NCBI GenBank assembly: GCA_029876055.1
Contig: CM056876.1
Coordinates: forward strand, 2,914,001-2,978,000
From: Madurella fahalii
Lineage: Eukaryota > Ascomycota > Sordariomycetes > Sordariales
Length of the DNA stretch: 64,000 nt
Direction of reading: 5' to 3'
Shown here piece by piece: positions 46,499 to 56,542 of this stretch (its first letter is position 1; each line of letters starts with the position of its first letter). Position numbers and translations under genes: made by a program. The notes beneath the pieces were generated by a model. The model searched no databases. It was not told the DNA's origin and saw only the letters and a program-made list of their open reading frames with translations.

Positions 46499-47650
46499 CT
46501 ACTCCTCACTCTCAGCCTTAGTATCACCCTCCTCTATAACAGGGATAAGATGGTTCGTAATATGCGAAAGCAGCACCTCTATATCGCCCAAGCGCTTCTA
46601 GATATTAGTTAAGACCGCAGTCTATACCTCCAATAGGAGGGGAGCTTAGGGGCAGCGCCTGAGGGCGAAGACAAGGAACCGGTAGTAGTAAGGATAGCGA
46701 AAGACGAACTTGCAGCAACGCCGTTATTGCAATAGAGGTATAGTATACGACTAGTACGGTTAGTACTAGTATAGTAGGTAGTGATCTCAGCGGACCGGGG
46801 CCGGGGGGCAGAGAAATCCTTGAGGGCATATAGGGCAGTATTACCAGTCTCCTAGACCTCCTCCTCCAGACTAGCAACCTGAGGAAAAGTACTGTTAACG
46901 TAAGAAATATATAGCTAAGAAGCAAAAAAAAAAATTAACTTATATCCTTACTAGTAATAGTGAACTCTATATAGTCGAAGGCTTCTATAAACCGGACTAC
47001 TATATTTAAGTTATCAGGGGGGACCTAGAAATAGTTAGACGCCGTTAATAAGTACTCTAGGAACAGCACAAAATAAGAGGGGGAGGACCTACCGGCAGGC
47101 AGATATAGTTGTAGTATATACAGTGGAAACCGTAAGTACCGGAGCTCTTCTAGTTCTTACAGCTAGCAGAGGGACCCTTCTTTAATATACAGTGGAGATA
47201 AGAGTGGCAGCTATATATAATCAGTAGGGAGCTAGTAGCCGAAGGAGGAATATTTACGGAATAACATAGTAGACGTCTTCAGTAAGCTTATTGCAGGCTT
47301 TAGGGGTATTGGCAGCAGGTAGGGAGGATGGAGCGACGTCGTTTTCAACCTAAAGAAGTAGGTTAGGAGCAGCGAATACGGGAAAAGGGAGGACCAGAAA
47401 TCTACCGAGGAGCTAGGGGACATAGGAGCGGCCTTGGACTTCTTAAGGGGACTATCGGGCTCTTTATTATCTTTAGCCTAAGAAAGGATCAATATACGTA
47501 GAGACCCTATAAGAGTAGCGAGGGCGCTACTTACAGGGCATTTGTCCGATATAGCGGACCAAGCAGAGGAGGGGGAGAGTACAGAGAGCAGAGTAAGAGA
47601 GTAGAGCGAGAGTGGTAAGGGTAGGGACGACGACTACAATATACCAGGTA
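46499..47650 (-). pseudogene. Opposite-strand cysteine-rich gene of chromovirus G1, RIP-mutated
   Basis: On the minus strand, after a TATA box (GGGTATAAAG, 47808-47817) and a CT-rich leader, the sequence is colinear with the G2 copy. The Cys region reads CILKKGPSASCKN, then YYNYICLP, followed by an intron beginning GTAGGT (near 47085). The C-terminal helix reads VLTNI-x-KRLGDIEVLLSHIT and ends in an acidic tail at the TAG (46499). Several codons are RIP stops. It lies between the G1 chromodomain and the 3' LTR, opposite to pol. An ORF at 46605-46925 is another frame of this region, not the real product. Confidence 0.58.
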
Positions 47651-48418
47651 GTCAGTAGACCGAACTACGGAAGCGTAAAACAAGCGGCAGAGAAGTGTAG
47701 AAGGTATAGGTAAAGGATAGAGAGGTAAGGGAGTAAGAAGGGTGTAACCTACGAGAGCAAGACTATAAGGAAAAAGAGAGGAAAGGAACTAGAGGGAGGA
47801 AAGCTCTCTTTATACCCAGAACTGGGGGAGGCCCTACTTTTCCTAAAAATAAGGCTAAATATCAGTATAAAGGAAGTTCGAGATAGTTGAACCGGAACGA
47901 CTATAATAAGTAAGGGTAGAGCTGCCTCCCCGTTACAACCACGTAACCTAAATGCAATTACCCTGTACTACTAACTCTAACTTCCTTTCTTAGTAAAAAC
48001 TCTCCCTTCCCCCACTTCTGAGTCATTGAAGCTACGCGTACACTATTGTTGAGACCAAGGGAGGGTAACAATATACAGCCAAACAATCGCTGCACCACAC
48101 AATGCAATGACTCCGACACTCCCGCACTTACAACCCACAGCATATACGCAACTACAAATTTCTGTAGCTGCAAGTGCCTGCGCAGTGAGGAAGATAAGGA
48201 AGAAGAGACGACGCGGCGGCAACTCAAGGACCGCGAGAAAACACAATAGGCGGCATCCAATATCCAGTACCTCGAGTGCTACACGAGCAGGCAACTACGC
48301 AGCTAGTATGTACAAGGCCCGCAAATAAGATTGTCGACAGCATTACCTACGAAGGGGTATGTGGCCCGGATGGCTCCTGAGGGCAGGAGCCCGGAAGGAG
48401 GGAGGCTCTGTGAGGACC

Positions 48419-48767
48419 GGCTGGGTAAGGTCGGTGTGGGCGCAGGATGGAAGTCCCGAAGCCGTAGCGCTGGCAGGTCGTAAAAGCAACAATAACGCTA
48501 GGCCAGAAGGGCGAGGATATCGCGTTAGAGGAGCGTCGAAGGAGCGTACAAGCAAGGTCAATGACGGGGTAGCGAGCGGGATAAATGAGCCCAGACGCTG
48601 TCATCGTAGGGCATAAGGAGGGGGGTGGAAGATAGGACTTAGGAGAGAGACAGAGTTCAATGAGACTACCATCCCACCCCTAATGAGCACTCTGCTCCTA
48701 CGTTGCATGTGCACTGCTCGTACCCAGGCACTCTGGTCCTACTACCCTTGGGTTCTTAACCCTCACA
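48419..48767 (+). repeat. 3' LTR of G1
   Basis: TGTGAGGACCGGCTGGG to AACCCTCACA, followed by GATCG, which matches the left flank of the 5' LTR 26 kb away. The preceding polypurine tract fixes the orientation. Confidence 0.92.
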
Positions 48768-49336
48768 GATCGCTAAGTAGCTCAACGATACTAATAGTAA
48801 AAGAACCAGTCCTCCTTAAATTTCTATTAATATCTAGAATCCCTTGAAGCCCAGTTCCCACAGCAAGATAACAAGAGCTATACTCGGATATTTTACACCA
48901 AATTTTCGCCCTCGATTATCAACTACATCGACCTATACGTCTACAATAAGCCAGAGACTCGAGAAGAAATAGTTAAACTAGCTACCCAGATTTAGCTAGG
49001 ATTCCAGCATTGAAGACATCAGGAATCCCCCTAGCATTCGTCCTATTATACTCCTTATTTATCTTCGAATCAGCAACTATTATCTCGCTCTCGAAGAGGG
49101 TTGTCTTATCGAAATCGTCAGTATAACCCCCACTTTCCGACGCTATATACCAAATCTGACAACTACTCCACGGCGTCCCCTTCACACTCCAACCAGTTGA
49201 ATCTAACAGACAGTTATAGAAATCCATTAACCTATTTCGTCTACAGCAGTAATATCCATTTCGCTAATAATTACCCCCAGAAAGGTATATCAGTTAGTAG
49301 GGTTACCTGGTTCTCGACTAGAGGATTCCACGGAAA

Positions 49337-49771
49337 TTGCCGAGAAAATGGCAGATACCGGCGGGTATAAACTCCAGTTATACTAGTACCTCAGAAATAG
49401 GAGTTCTCACCGAAACCTATATATATACTATCGGAACCCTACTAGGTTATTCCCCTAAACCCATTGCAGTTAATCTAGATACCAGAGCTGAGATTAATAT
49501 AGTTAGTATAGAATTCGTAAAGCAGAATAACCTCCAATATGTCAGTATAGAATCACTCTATATCCGGTATTTGGGTTTCCACATCGCCGAAGTTTTTGGT
49601 GTTTACGAGGTCCCTCTAGGATTAACGGACTACCAAGAGGTTACTAAGAAGATATCTATACTCTACACCGTTGTCAATCACCCTATTATCACTAATAATT
49701 CCCCTATCCTCCTAGGAATAACAAGTCTGACTTCACTTAAGATTTTGCTTTTCTCCTACGACCATATATAG
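49337..49771 (+). pseudogene. G4 retroviral-type aspartic protease fragment
   Basis: An open stretch of 144 codons reads KPIAVNLDTRAEINIVSIEF (the LDTRA block occupies the LDTGA/LDSGA catalytic position, with Gly changed to Arg by a transition), then PLGLTDYQEV and SPILLGITSLTSLKI. It belongs to the G4 polyprotein. It lacks a start of its own and RT is lost downstream. Confidence 0.7.
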
Positions 49772-49855
49772 TAGTTTATAACAGAAACGGACAAGGTTCG
49801 TGTGGAAAGCCCTAAGAAATTCAAGAAGATATGCCAGAGAGAAGCAAAAGTCTAC

Positions 49856-50116
49856 TGTTAGAAAGCAGAGCACCTCTGGATCTTAGGAAATGACAGTTGA
49901 GGATTTTTTGTGTCTTGTCTTCATTGTCTCTCTACGTGTTCTCATTGTGCTAGAGAGTTTGCTCCTTTTATAGATGAGATACACATATAGGATGATGTCT
50001 ATACAGTGGCACAGTTAGCTACTAGTCTTCCTCAGCTCAATAGAGTACATAGGTTTAGCTCCTACACTAGATCCTGTGATCCTGATCCTTTGGACTAACA
50101 CCTAACCCTTTTGACA
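49856..50116 (-). repeat. Solo LTR, family A, at the broken 3' end of G4
   Basis: The copy runs TGTTAGAAAGCAGAGC to CCTTTTGACA. The flanks TCTAC and GTTCC do not match, and sequence to the right is not G4. The LTR sits on a rearrangement breakpoint. Confidence 0.8.
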
Positions 50117-51171
50117 GTTCCTAGTATTATTGTAGTATATTTGAAGATAGTTATTTGGAGGGGGTGAGGGTGTGGAGCGCTCAGTGATATAAGGCATTTA
50201 CTGATAACATATGTTATAGACTCCATTGTATTGCTAAGAGAATATTAGCTTAGGGTTAGGGTTATAGCTTAGAGTTATATATAGCTCTTATTATATATTC
50301 TAAGCTTATATATTAACAAGTATTAGTATACGAAGCTGTATATTTAGGGTAGAAAATACTCTCTCTAGATTGTATAATATAAGACTAGCTCTTATAAAGC
50401 TACCTTATATATTGTTCTCTATTATCGAGGTAAAGAAAACTTTATAGAAGATATAAAAGAACTTGAACTTGCTAATATAGCTGATTTATATATGTATCAA
50501 ACCTTTAATTAAGCTATTATACATTTGTTTTAGTAGTTTAAAACAGCTAATATTAAGTATCTAGTAGTTGTAGGAAGAGCGTAAAAGTATATAAAGTATA
50601 ATAATATTATTCTACTTATAGTAAAGCTCGAATTCAGTTGAGTATAGTAGTTTTTATAGCTGTTGAGGATCAACAACTACTATATACTTTTTATATAGAA
50701 CTTTATATTGAGTTAGAGAAAATAGTCCCTAGAGGGTAGGGTCTCTCTAATCAGAGGGACACGGTTACTAGTATGGTACCCTGGGAGCTGGAACTTGCCA
50801 TTGACCCATTTTTCTTTCGCATTATAAGTAGGGCCGTTCTGGCTATTGCTCCTTAGATAGAACAATCAATTTCAGCACTCTCTTCACACTTATTGTAGAC
50901 TCAATTGACGAGCTTTCTTTGCGTACAAAGTGATCTCCCTCTGACTAGAGGGAGCTGTATCTACACATATTGTTTTGACCTTGTTTAGGCTACAGAGACC
51001 CAATTTATAATGTGTCACCCAGCTTATCTTGTCTATCTTATCTATTTGGCATTTGGCTGTCTTTACCCTCCTCTTTGTTTTTTAGTAGGTATATAGGTGT
51101 AGATGTGTATTTCTATACCATTTCAATATAGTAGTCGAAGTACTTAATCTAATCTAGGCTAATTTTATTAG
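50117..51171. other. Decayed AT-rich sequence
   Basis: No coding frame is recognised. An imperfect inverted repeat (CTCTCTAATCAGAGGGAC near 50745, TCCCTCTGACTAGAGGGAG near 50935) brackets about 190 bp of less AT-rich DNA and may be an LTR or MITE remnant. A GGGTTAGGGTT run lies near 50265. Confidence 0.4.
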
Positions 51172-51172
51172 T

Positions 51173-53286
51173 AACGTATCTTATAAGCAAGCGGTACATA
51201 TAAGCGAGTAGTACACTTTTTTAGTATAACACGACCTTCTAACTTCTCTTACCAATTCTACTACCATTTACCATAGATTTCTCCTCAGTCGAATCTAGGA
51301 TTATTTTAGCTCTTAAGGCTATACAAGATGATCTAAAACTTAGTCTTCGAAAGGTAGTTTCGATTTATAACGTACCACTAATGACCTTGTCTGCCTGATA
51401 TGATGATTGGTCTACACGATACAATACTCTAGCTAATTCATGAAAACTTACGGATCTAGAGGAGTATACAATTATTCAGTATATATCTGAACTCTATATA
51501 CGTACATTCCCTCCTCAGCTTCAGTTTATAGGAGATATGGCTAACTGACTACTACGTGAATGCAATGCACCCTCTATTAGTAAGCTCTAGGCTCACAACT
51601 TTATTAAACGCTAACTAGAACTCTGGACGTATTTTATACGTAGATATGACTACTAGAGAGCTAAATACGAAGATCTGAAGATTATTCGCAAGTAGTTTGC
51701 ACTTGTATATAATACCAAAGCCAAATACAGTGTTCTTGACGAAGATATATATAACTTAGACAAGATTGGATATATAATAAATATGATTACTACTGGTATA
51801 GTTGTAACTACCTCTGATAGCTATAAGAAAGCCAAAAAAGTCTAGTTTATTAACCATAAGTAGGCTACAATTATCTAAGAAGTGAGTGTTCAAGGCTGAG
51901 TTATCTTACTATTTATCTTTTTAAAGGAGAAATATTACTAGGAAAGCTAGTATCGACATTGTAGTCTTCTAGCTACCTAGTATATTAAAACAACTGATAA
52001 CGGCTAGACTACTAATGAGAAAGACTTAGATTAGATTTGGTACTTCGAATTTTATACGGTATCTTGAACAAAAGAGAAATACCAGCTCTTAATCCTCAAC
52101 AGCTACAAGAGCTACCACTCTAACTAATTCGAAATCTATTACGAAGAGTATAATATCATCACACTTTATATGCCTCTGCATTCCTCGTATCTAGTCTAGC
52201 CATTAGATATTAGTTGTTTTAAGCCATTAAAAAAGGCTTATAGTGATCAAATCGAGGAATTAATACGTATACATTACGTATATTACTAAGTTGGATTTTC
52301 TCTATACGTTTAAAGAGACGTTTTTTACTGCTTTTACCGATAAGAATATCCAAGAAGCCTTTACCAAAGCTAGCCTTATACCGTATAATCTAGGAAGAGT
52401 TATTTCTAAGATAGATACACGTCTCTGAACTCTAATTCCACTAATCTTACAGCCAGATACAGCACTACTTTAGCAATCTCAAACACTATAAAACTCCTGA
52501 GAAATTACGTTACAAAAAGACCTTATTAAAAACTGGATATCTAATCACTAAGGTAGTTCTCCGATATCTATACTAATTACCTATCAGGTGCAGGAGAGTG
52601 TCAGGTGCAGGCGGGGCACTGCCAGGGTCAGGGGCCTATAAATTACCGGCTTCGCCGGAAGTTTTGGAACGTTCAGAGTTCAACACTGTCACCTACCACC
52701 TCCTTAGAAGCGATAGCTGCGCAGACGCTGCTCCTTCAATACGAATCATCCTTTCACTCTCCTTTTCCCACAGCAATCCCAATTTTCGATCTGACATTAC
52801 CATAGATCAATTAGCCAAAGGTACGATAGCTGTGATGCACAGAGTGGCCCTTTTACGTATAGAGGTCTCAGTATTATGAAAGGTCAATGAAGAGTTTAGT
52901 AAGCGACAGAGAGCTAGAAAAACACATATATAGTTTGGAGAATCTCTTGCTATATAAGAAGTATAGGATCTACTCGATCAAAAGGCTATAAATGAGTAGG
53001 TAATCTATAAAAAACCATAAAATGGTTGTAGCGTAGAAGGGTTTGGTACGTAGATTCGGTGTTGTAGTATATGCGGTAAGCCTAGCTATAATATATGTAT
53101 ATATTAGGAGGTTGGAGAATCGTCTAATTCATCTATTTCTGATTCAATTATTGTTATTTCCTAGTGGTTGTGTTGTAATTTAGGATAGTTGTAGGTAGAT
53201 GGTAGAAAGTATACTACTTGTTTATATATACTACTCGCTTATATGTACTGCTCGCTTATATGTACTGCTCGCTTATAAAATATATT
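51173..53286 (+). mobile_element. pogo/Fot1-type DNA transposon, RIP-degraded, split by a solo LTR
   Basis: Ends are inverted: the left end carries ATCTTATAAGCAAGCGGTAC and TATAAGCGAGTAGTAC. The right end has the same on the other strand in three subterminal units (CTCGCTTATATGTACTG). The plus strand reads a Tc1/pogo transposase: SLRKVVSIYNVPLMTLS (HTH), a CENP-B-type region, DEDIYNLDKIGYI, TTDN...T.EKDL, LLILNSYKSYHS, IITLYMPLHSSYL.QPLDIS and, after the solo LTR, a C-terminal zinc knuckle (RCCSICGKPSYN). The DDE triad lies in these blocks. Many stops make it inactive. Confidence 0.82.
52582..52796 (+). repeat. Solo LTR of the non-autonomous element, TSD TTACC
   Basis: A 215-bp copy of the LTR found at 23940 and 25920 (TATCAGGTGCAGG to TTCGATCTGACA; the first TG is now TA). 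TTACC flanks it at 52577-52581 and 52797-52801. It interrupts the pogo transposase near its C-terminus. Its low RIP damage against the ruined host shows it is a late arrival. Confidence 0.93.
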
Positions 53287-54143
53287 AGTCTAGCTATTGT
53301 CTATAGTTCTAATACATTAATTAACTGAGATATTATATTTAGTATACTAGTTAGCAAAGTAATACTGTATAGTGAAAGATAATAAAGGGAGAGATAGCTT
53401 AGCTGAAAGCATTAATACCTTAGATTACTATTACCTACTTGTAGTTACTAGACTAAATTAGCTTTACCCTACTATAACTATTAAAGGTTATAACAAGTAT
53501 ATTTACAGAGATAACCCCTATGTAATGGAAAGTGACTAAGGATCAGGAGACAACCTCTAGATTGAGAACTGACTCTGATTAGTTAGCTAGGACATACACG
53601 CTCTTTTTCTTATACGTGAGATGTATGTCTTGTATCTCTTCCTCTTTTCCTCCTTAGCTTTCGATTAGTAGAATTCAGTCAGCATTCGCAGTACCCCCTA
53701 TGCCTCACCTAGATGTTACTCATCCCTCACACTTGTTATAGACTTAGTCTTATCGAAGTTATAGATATCATTATCTGCAATATCATACTCAGGCTTAGTA
53801 TTCTATACAAGTACAAAGTACTCACCAATAACCTTTAAATTCCCATACTTAGCTCTCTAATAGTTATATCGACATATCTAGCATATCCAGAACTCTAGCT
53901 AGCATTTAACAAAGTGGTATACTCAGAGCTTACTAATAAGGAGTATGTTGTATACATGTAGTAAATGGTTGGTTATATCTTCTATACTACATAGTTTAGA
54001 CAGAAAAGCTTATATATAAAGCCTAAGAATATATTGGATAATAACCTCGTCTCCTAATCGAATAAGCTTTTTTATACCAGACTAGGTATTATGTTGTATA
54101 GACCAGCTAACACATCAATCATAGAGAGTTGAAAGTAGTATAT
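53287..54143. other. Decayed AT-rich sequence
   Basis: TpA-rich, no recognisable frame. A pyrimidine-rich patch (53620-53670) is less altered. Nothing else can be supported. Confidence 0.4.
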
Positions 54144-54206
54144 TAACGTAATCCATAAGCGAGATGTACACACAAACGAGATGTACACACAAGCGAGATG
54201 TACACT
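54144..54206 (+). repeat. End of a second pogo-type element (subterminal GCGAGATGTACAC repeats)
   Basis: TAACGTAATCCATAAGCGAG followed by three GCGAGATGTACACACAA-type units matches the left end of the element at 51173. It is probably the left end of the element whose transposase tail lies at 54886. Confidence 0.6.
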
Positions 54207-54346
54207 TGAAAACTTATATAGAACCCTGAGATCCCGCCTCGTACAAAATACCCAAACTTCAATAGAGATTTCTGTAGTAAATTCTAAATGGTAGTATATT
54301 TAGTATAATTAGAGATGAAGCTTTGACTTATTTTAGTTGATGTAGC

Positions 54347-54615
54347 TGTCAAAAGGGTCAGGTACCAGTCCGAAGAATCAGGATCATAGGATCTAGTGTA
54401 GGAGCCAAACCTATGTACTCTATTTAGCTGAGGAAGACTGGTAGCTAACTGCGCCACTGTACAGACGTCATCATGTACGTGTATCTCGTCTATAAAAGGA
54501 GCAAGCTCTCCAGTAGAGAGAGGGAACATAAGGTACACAATCAAGACAATGAAGAGAAGACAGAAAAATCCTCAACTGTCAGTTCCTAAGATTCAGAGGT
54601 GCCGTGTTTCCGACA
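54347..54615 (+). repeat. Solo LTR, family A, without matching flanks
   Basis: The copy runs TGTCAAAAGGGTCAGG to TTTCCGACA, flanked by GTAGC and AGACA. The lack of duplication and the different DNA on each side suggest recombination through this LTR. Confidence 0.82.
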
Positions 54616-54885
54616 AGACATAGAGGTAAGAACACGGCTACCTTAGCAAAATGAGGGATCAGAGAGGCGTTGGTAATAAGAGCATTTGAGGAGGCAAGGA
54701 CCGAGCGAAGAAAAGGATCGAGGGATGGAGGGAGGAAGTCGAGAGTATGAGAAAGGGACGTCGGAGAGAAGAGGCTCTTATTTATACCACGAGCGCGCTG
54801 AGCCGTACAAGCAGGGCAGTTCAGACGTAGCGCTATACTCAATCGGGAGAGGCGCCATTCTCGGCGGGTGCGACAGCGAGTTCTC
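54616..54885. other. GC-rich block of unknown origin inside the repeat region
   Basis: About 270 bp with little RIP damage, ending sharply at 54886 where degraded pogo transposase begins. On the minus strand it resembles a promoter and leader (GGTATAAATAAGAGCC, then CT-rich). An open frame on that strand (about 54590-54842) reads like no family I know. Confidence 0.4.
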
Positions 54886-55502
54886 GATTACTAAGGAAGA
54901 CTTCTTCCCTGTATTTTATATAGCCTTCGAAGCAGTGATAATATACGATAATATTCAAAGAGGTTTTTGAGGTACTAGACTTATTCCTTTTGATCCCGAG
55001 AAGGTGATTTCACAGCTTAATATCTGTCTTAATACGCTAATACCCCTGAACTCGTAGCTTGGTACTGTGTATACCTAGGTTTCTAAGATACTAAACAATG
55101 TAAGTGAAGTCTCTTTGCAGTCCAATCTCATCAAGACTCGAATTTCTTGGTATTAAAATAGCTCCCTGACCGCGATTTTAAAGCGGTTGATATCCTTGTA
55201 AAAGGGACGTCCAAGATAATGTATAAGGTAGTATTGATGTAAACAGAGATTCGGAATCTACGGGCAGTAAATAAGGTACTAAGTAAGTGCCGGAGGGCCA
55301 AAAAACAACAGCTACGAGATAGAGAATCACTTACTCTATAGGATATACAAGATTTGTAAGGCTAGAGGAACGTAGATATACAGATCAGGGAGGAAACGCA
55401 GGGTAGGAGTAGTTGGAGGCCGAGGACTGAGATACGTGTATGGTGTTGTGGCAACTGCGGCGAGCCCGGCCATAATTCGCGTACCTGTCAGGTAGTTGCA
55501 GA
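54886..55502 (+). pseudogene. pogo-type transposase, C-terminal part
   Basis: Reads ITKEDFFPVFYIAFEAVIIY, RLIPFDPEKVISQLNI and, at the end, a zinc knuckle (VWCCGNCGEPGHNSRTCQ). This is the same C-terminal layout as in the element at 51173. Stops are frequent and the N-terminal half is absent. A family-A LTR is inserted right after the knuckle. Confidence 0.75.
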
Positions 55503-55751
55503 TGTCAAAAGGATCAGGCACTAGTCCAAGGATCAGGATCACAAGATCTAGTGTAGGAGTCAAACCGATGTATTCTAGTCAGCTAAAGCAGGCTGGCAGC
55601 TGACTGCGCCACTGTACAGACGTCATCCTATACGTGTATCTCGTCTATAAAGGAGTAAGCTCTCTAAGGGACAGAGAGACATATAATCAAGACAAGACAC
55701 AGGATCCTCAACTGTCATTTCCCAAGATTCAGAGGTGCCGTGTTTCTGACA
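55503..55751 (+). repeat. Solo LTR, family A, TSD GCAGA
   Basis: This 249-bp copy runs TGTCAAAAGGATCAGG to TTTCTGACA, with GCAGA at 55498-55502 and 55752-55756. It is the last repeat before the gene island at 55.8-58.5 kb. Confidence 0.92.
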
Positions 55752-56158
55752 GCAGAGACGTTTGAAGAAGACGATTCCAAGTAGTTTCAATTGTTTTGAG
55801 CTATTTTGGTAGAATTCTTATACTTCTTATTATATAGATACGATTTCATATATTATTCGCTTATATGTAAATAGTTATTTTTATTATTATTATTAATGTA
55901 CTGACCAGGTCTCGTTTGTCGGGCCTGTGTGGGGATAGTGCGGAAATTCAACGCATGTTATTGGAGCGTGATGTGATCCCCGCATTGCCCACGATTGCCC
56001 AACAGCTGTGGCTCTAGGATCCGTAGAACGCGCGCATCCCCACGACGGTGACGACCTTGTATGCCACTGTGCATACTCTAGTGAACGAGACTTGATCCTC
56101 CGAGGCAGTCCCAAGATCTAGCCCTAGAACAGCTGCTGCTGGTTCAGCGCGCCGTGCC

Positions 56159-56468
56159 ATGGCCGAATTCAACGATATCGCCGCACAGTTCGCCGCAACA
56201 TATCAACGGTCAGAAGAATACCCCTTGACGGTCTTGAGGACAGAGGTTTTCTGCTATACGCAAAAATCCCTACAGACACGTCTCAACCAAGAACGTTTAT
56301 TCGACCCATCGCACCGGGCGTTGTTCGTTCGAGATCTGCAAGAAGCTGCAACCCAATTCGACAAGGGACGAGCTCTCAGGAATGTCGAGGCGATTGAGGC
56401 CCTGCTCGATCCCGACAAGAAAGATCCCTGGTGGCGGTTCATGTCAGTCAAACTCTCCCCTTTCTGTT

Positions 56469-56542
<74 letters not shown>

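Larger units (their letters stand above)
22831..48767 (+). mobile_element. G1: complete chromovirus with nested insertions, TSD GATCG
   Basis: The 5' LTR is 22831-23192 and the 3' LTR 48419-48767, with GATCG at 22826-22830 and 48768-48772. A polypurine tract (GGAAGGAGGGAGG) sits just before the 3' LTR. Three insertions with their own duplications lie inside (23940-26134, 26387-41761, 43804-44098). Subtracting each insertion and its TSD gives 8057 bp, against 8032 bp for sister copy G2. Order: gag, zinc knuckle, protease, RT, RNase H, integrase, chromodomain, then an opposite-strand gene, then the 3' LTR. All coding parts carry RIP stops. G1 sits in the gag of G4. Confidence 0.93.
21547..49855 (+). 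mobile_element. G4: outermost chromovirus (Ty3/Gypsy), 3'-truncated, host of the nest
   Basis: Same family as G3, opposite orientation. Its 5' LTR (21547-21791) is followed by a primer-binding region starting ATTCTGATCC. Gag runs from about 21850 (KLDISPSGSYLKRRRYRSPS, IQLPDNISYR), is split by G1 at GATCG, and resumes at 48768 with the frame restored. A spacer and an aspartic protease (49337-49771) follow. It ends at 49855 against a family-A LTR; RT, integrase and 3' LTR are missing. RIP stops are abundant. Removing insertions leaves about 2 kb of G4. It is the oldest layer of the nest, so everything inside it is younger. Confidence 0.85.

Noticed and set aside
46605..46925. Hydrophobic minus-strand ORF (LLSYIFLTLTVLFLRLL...) as a membrane protein
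   Set aside because: Comparison with G2 shows the conserved frame of the antisense gene is a different one, ending in an acidic helix.
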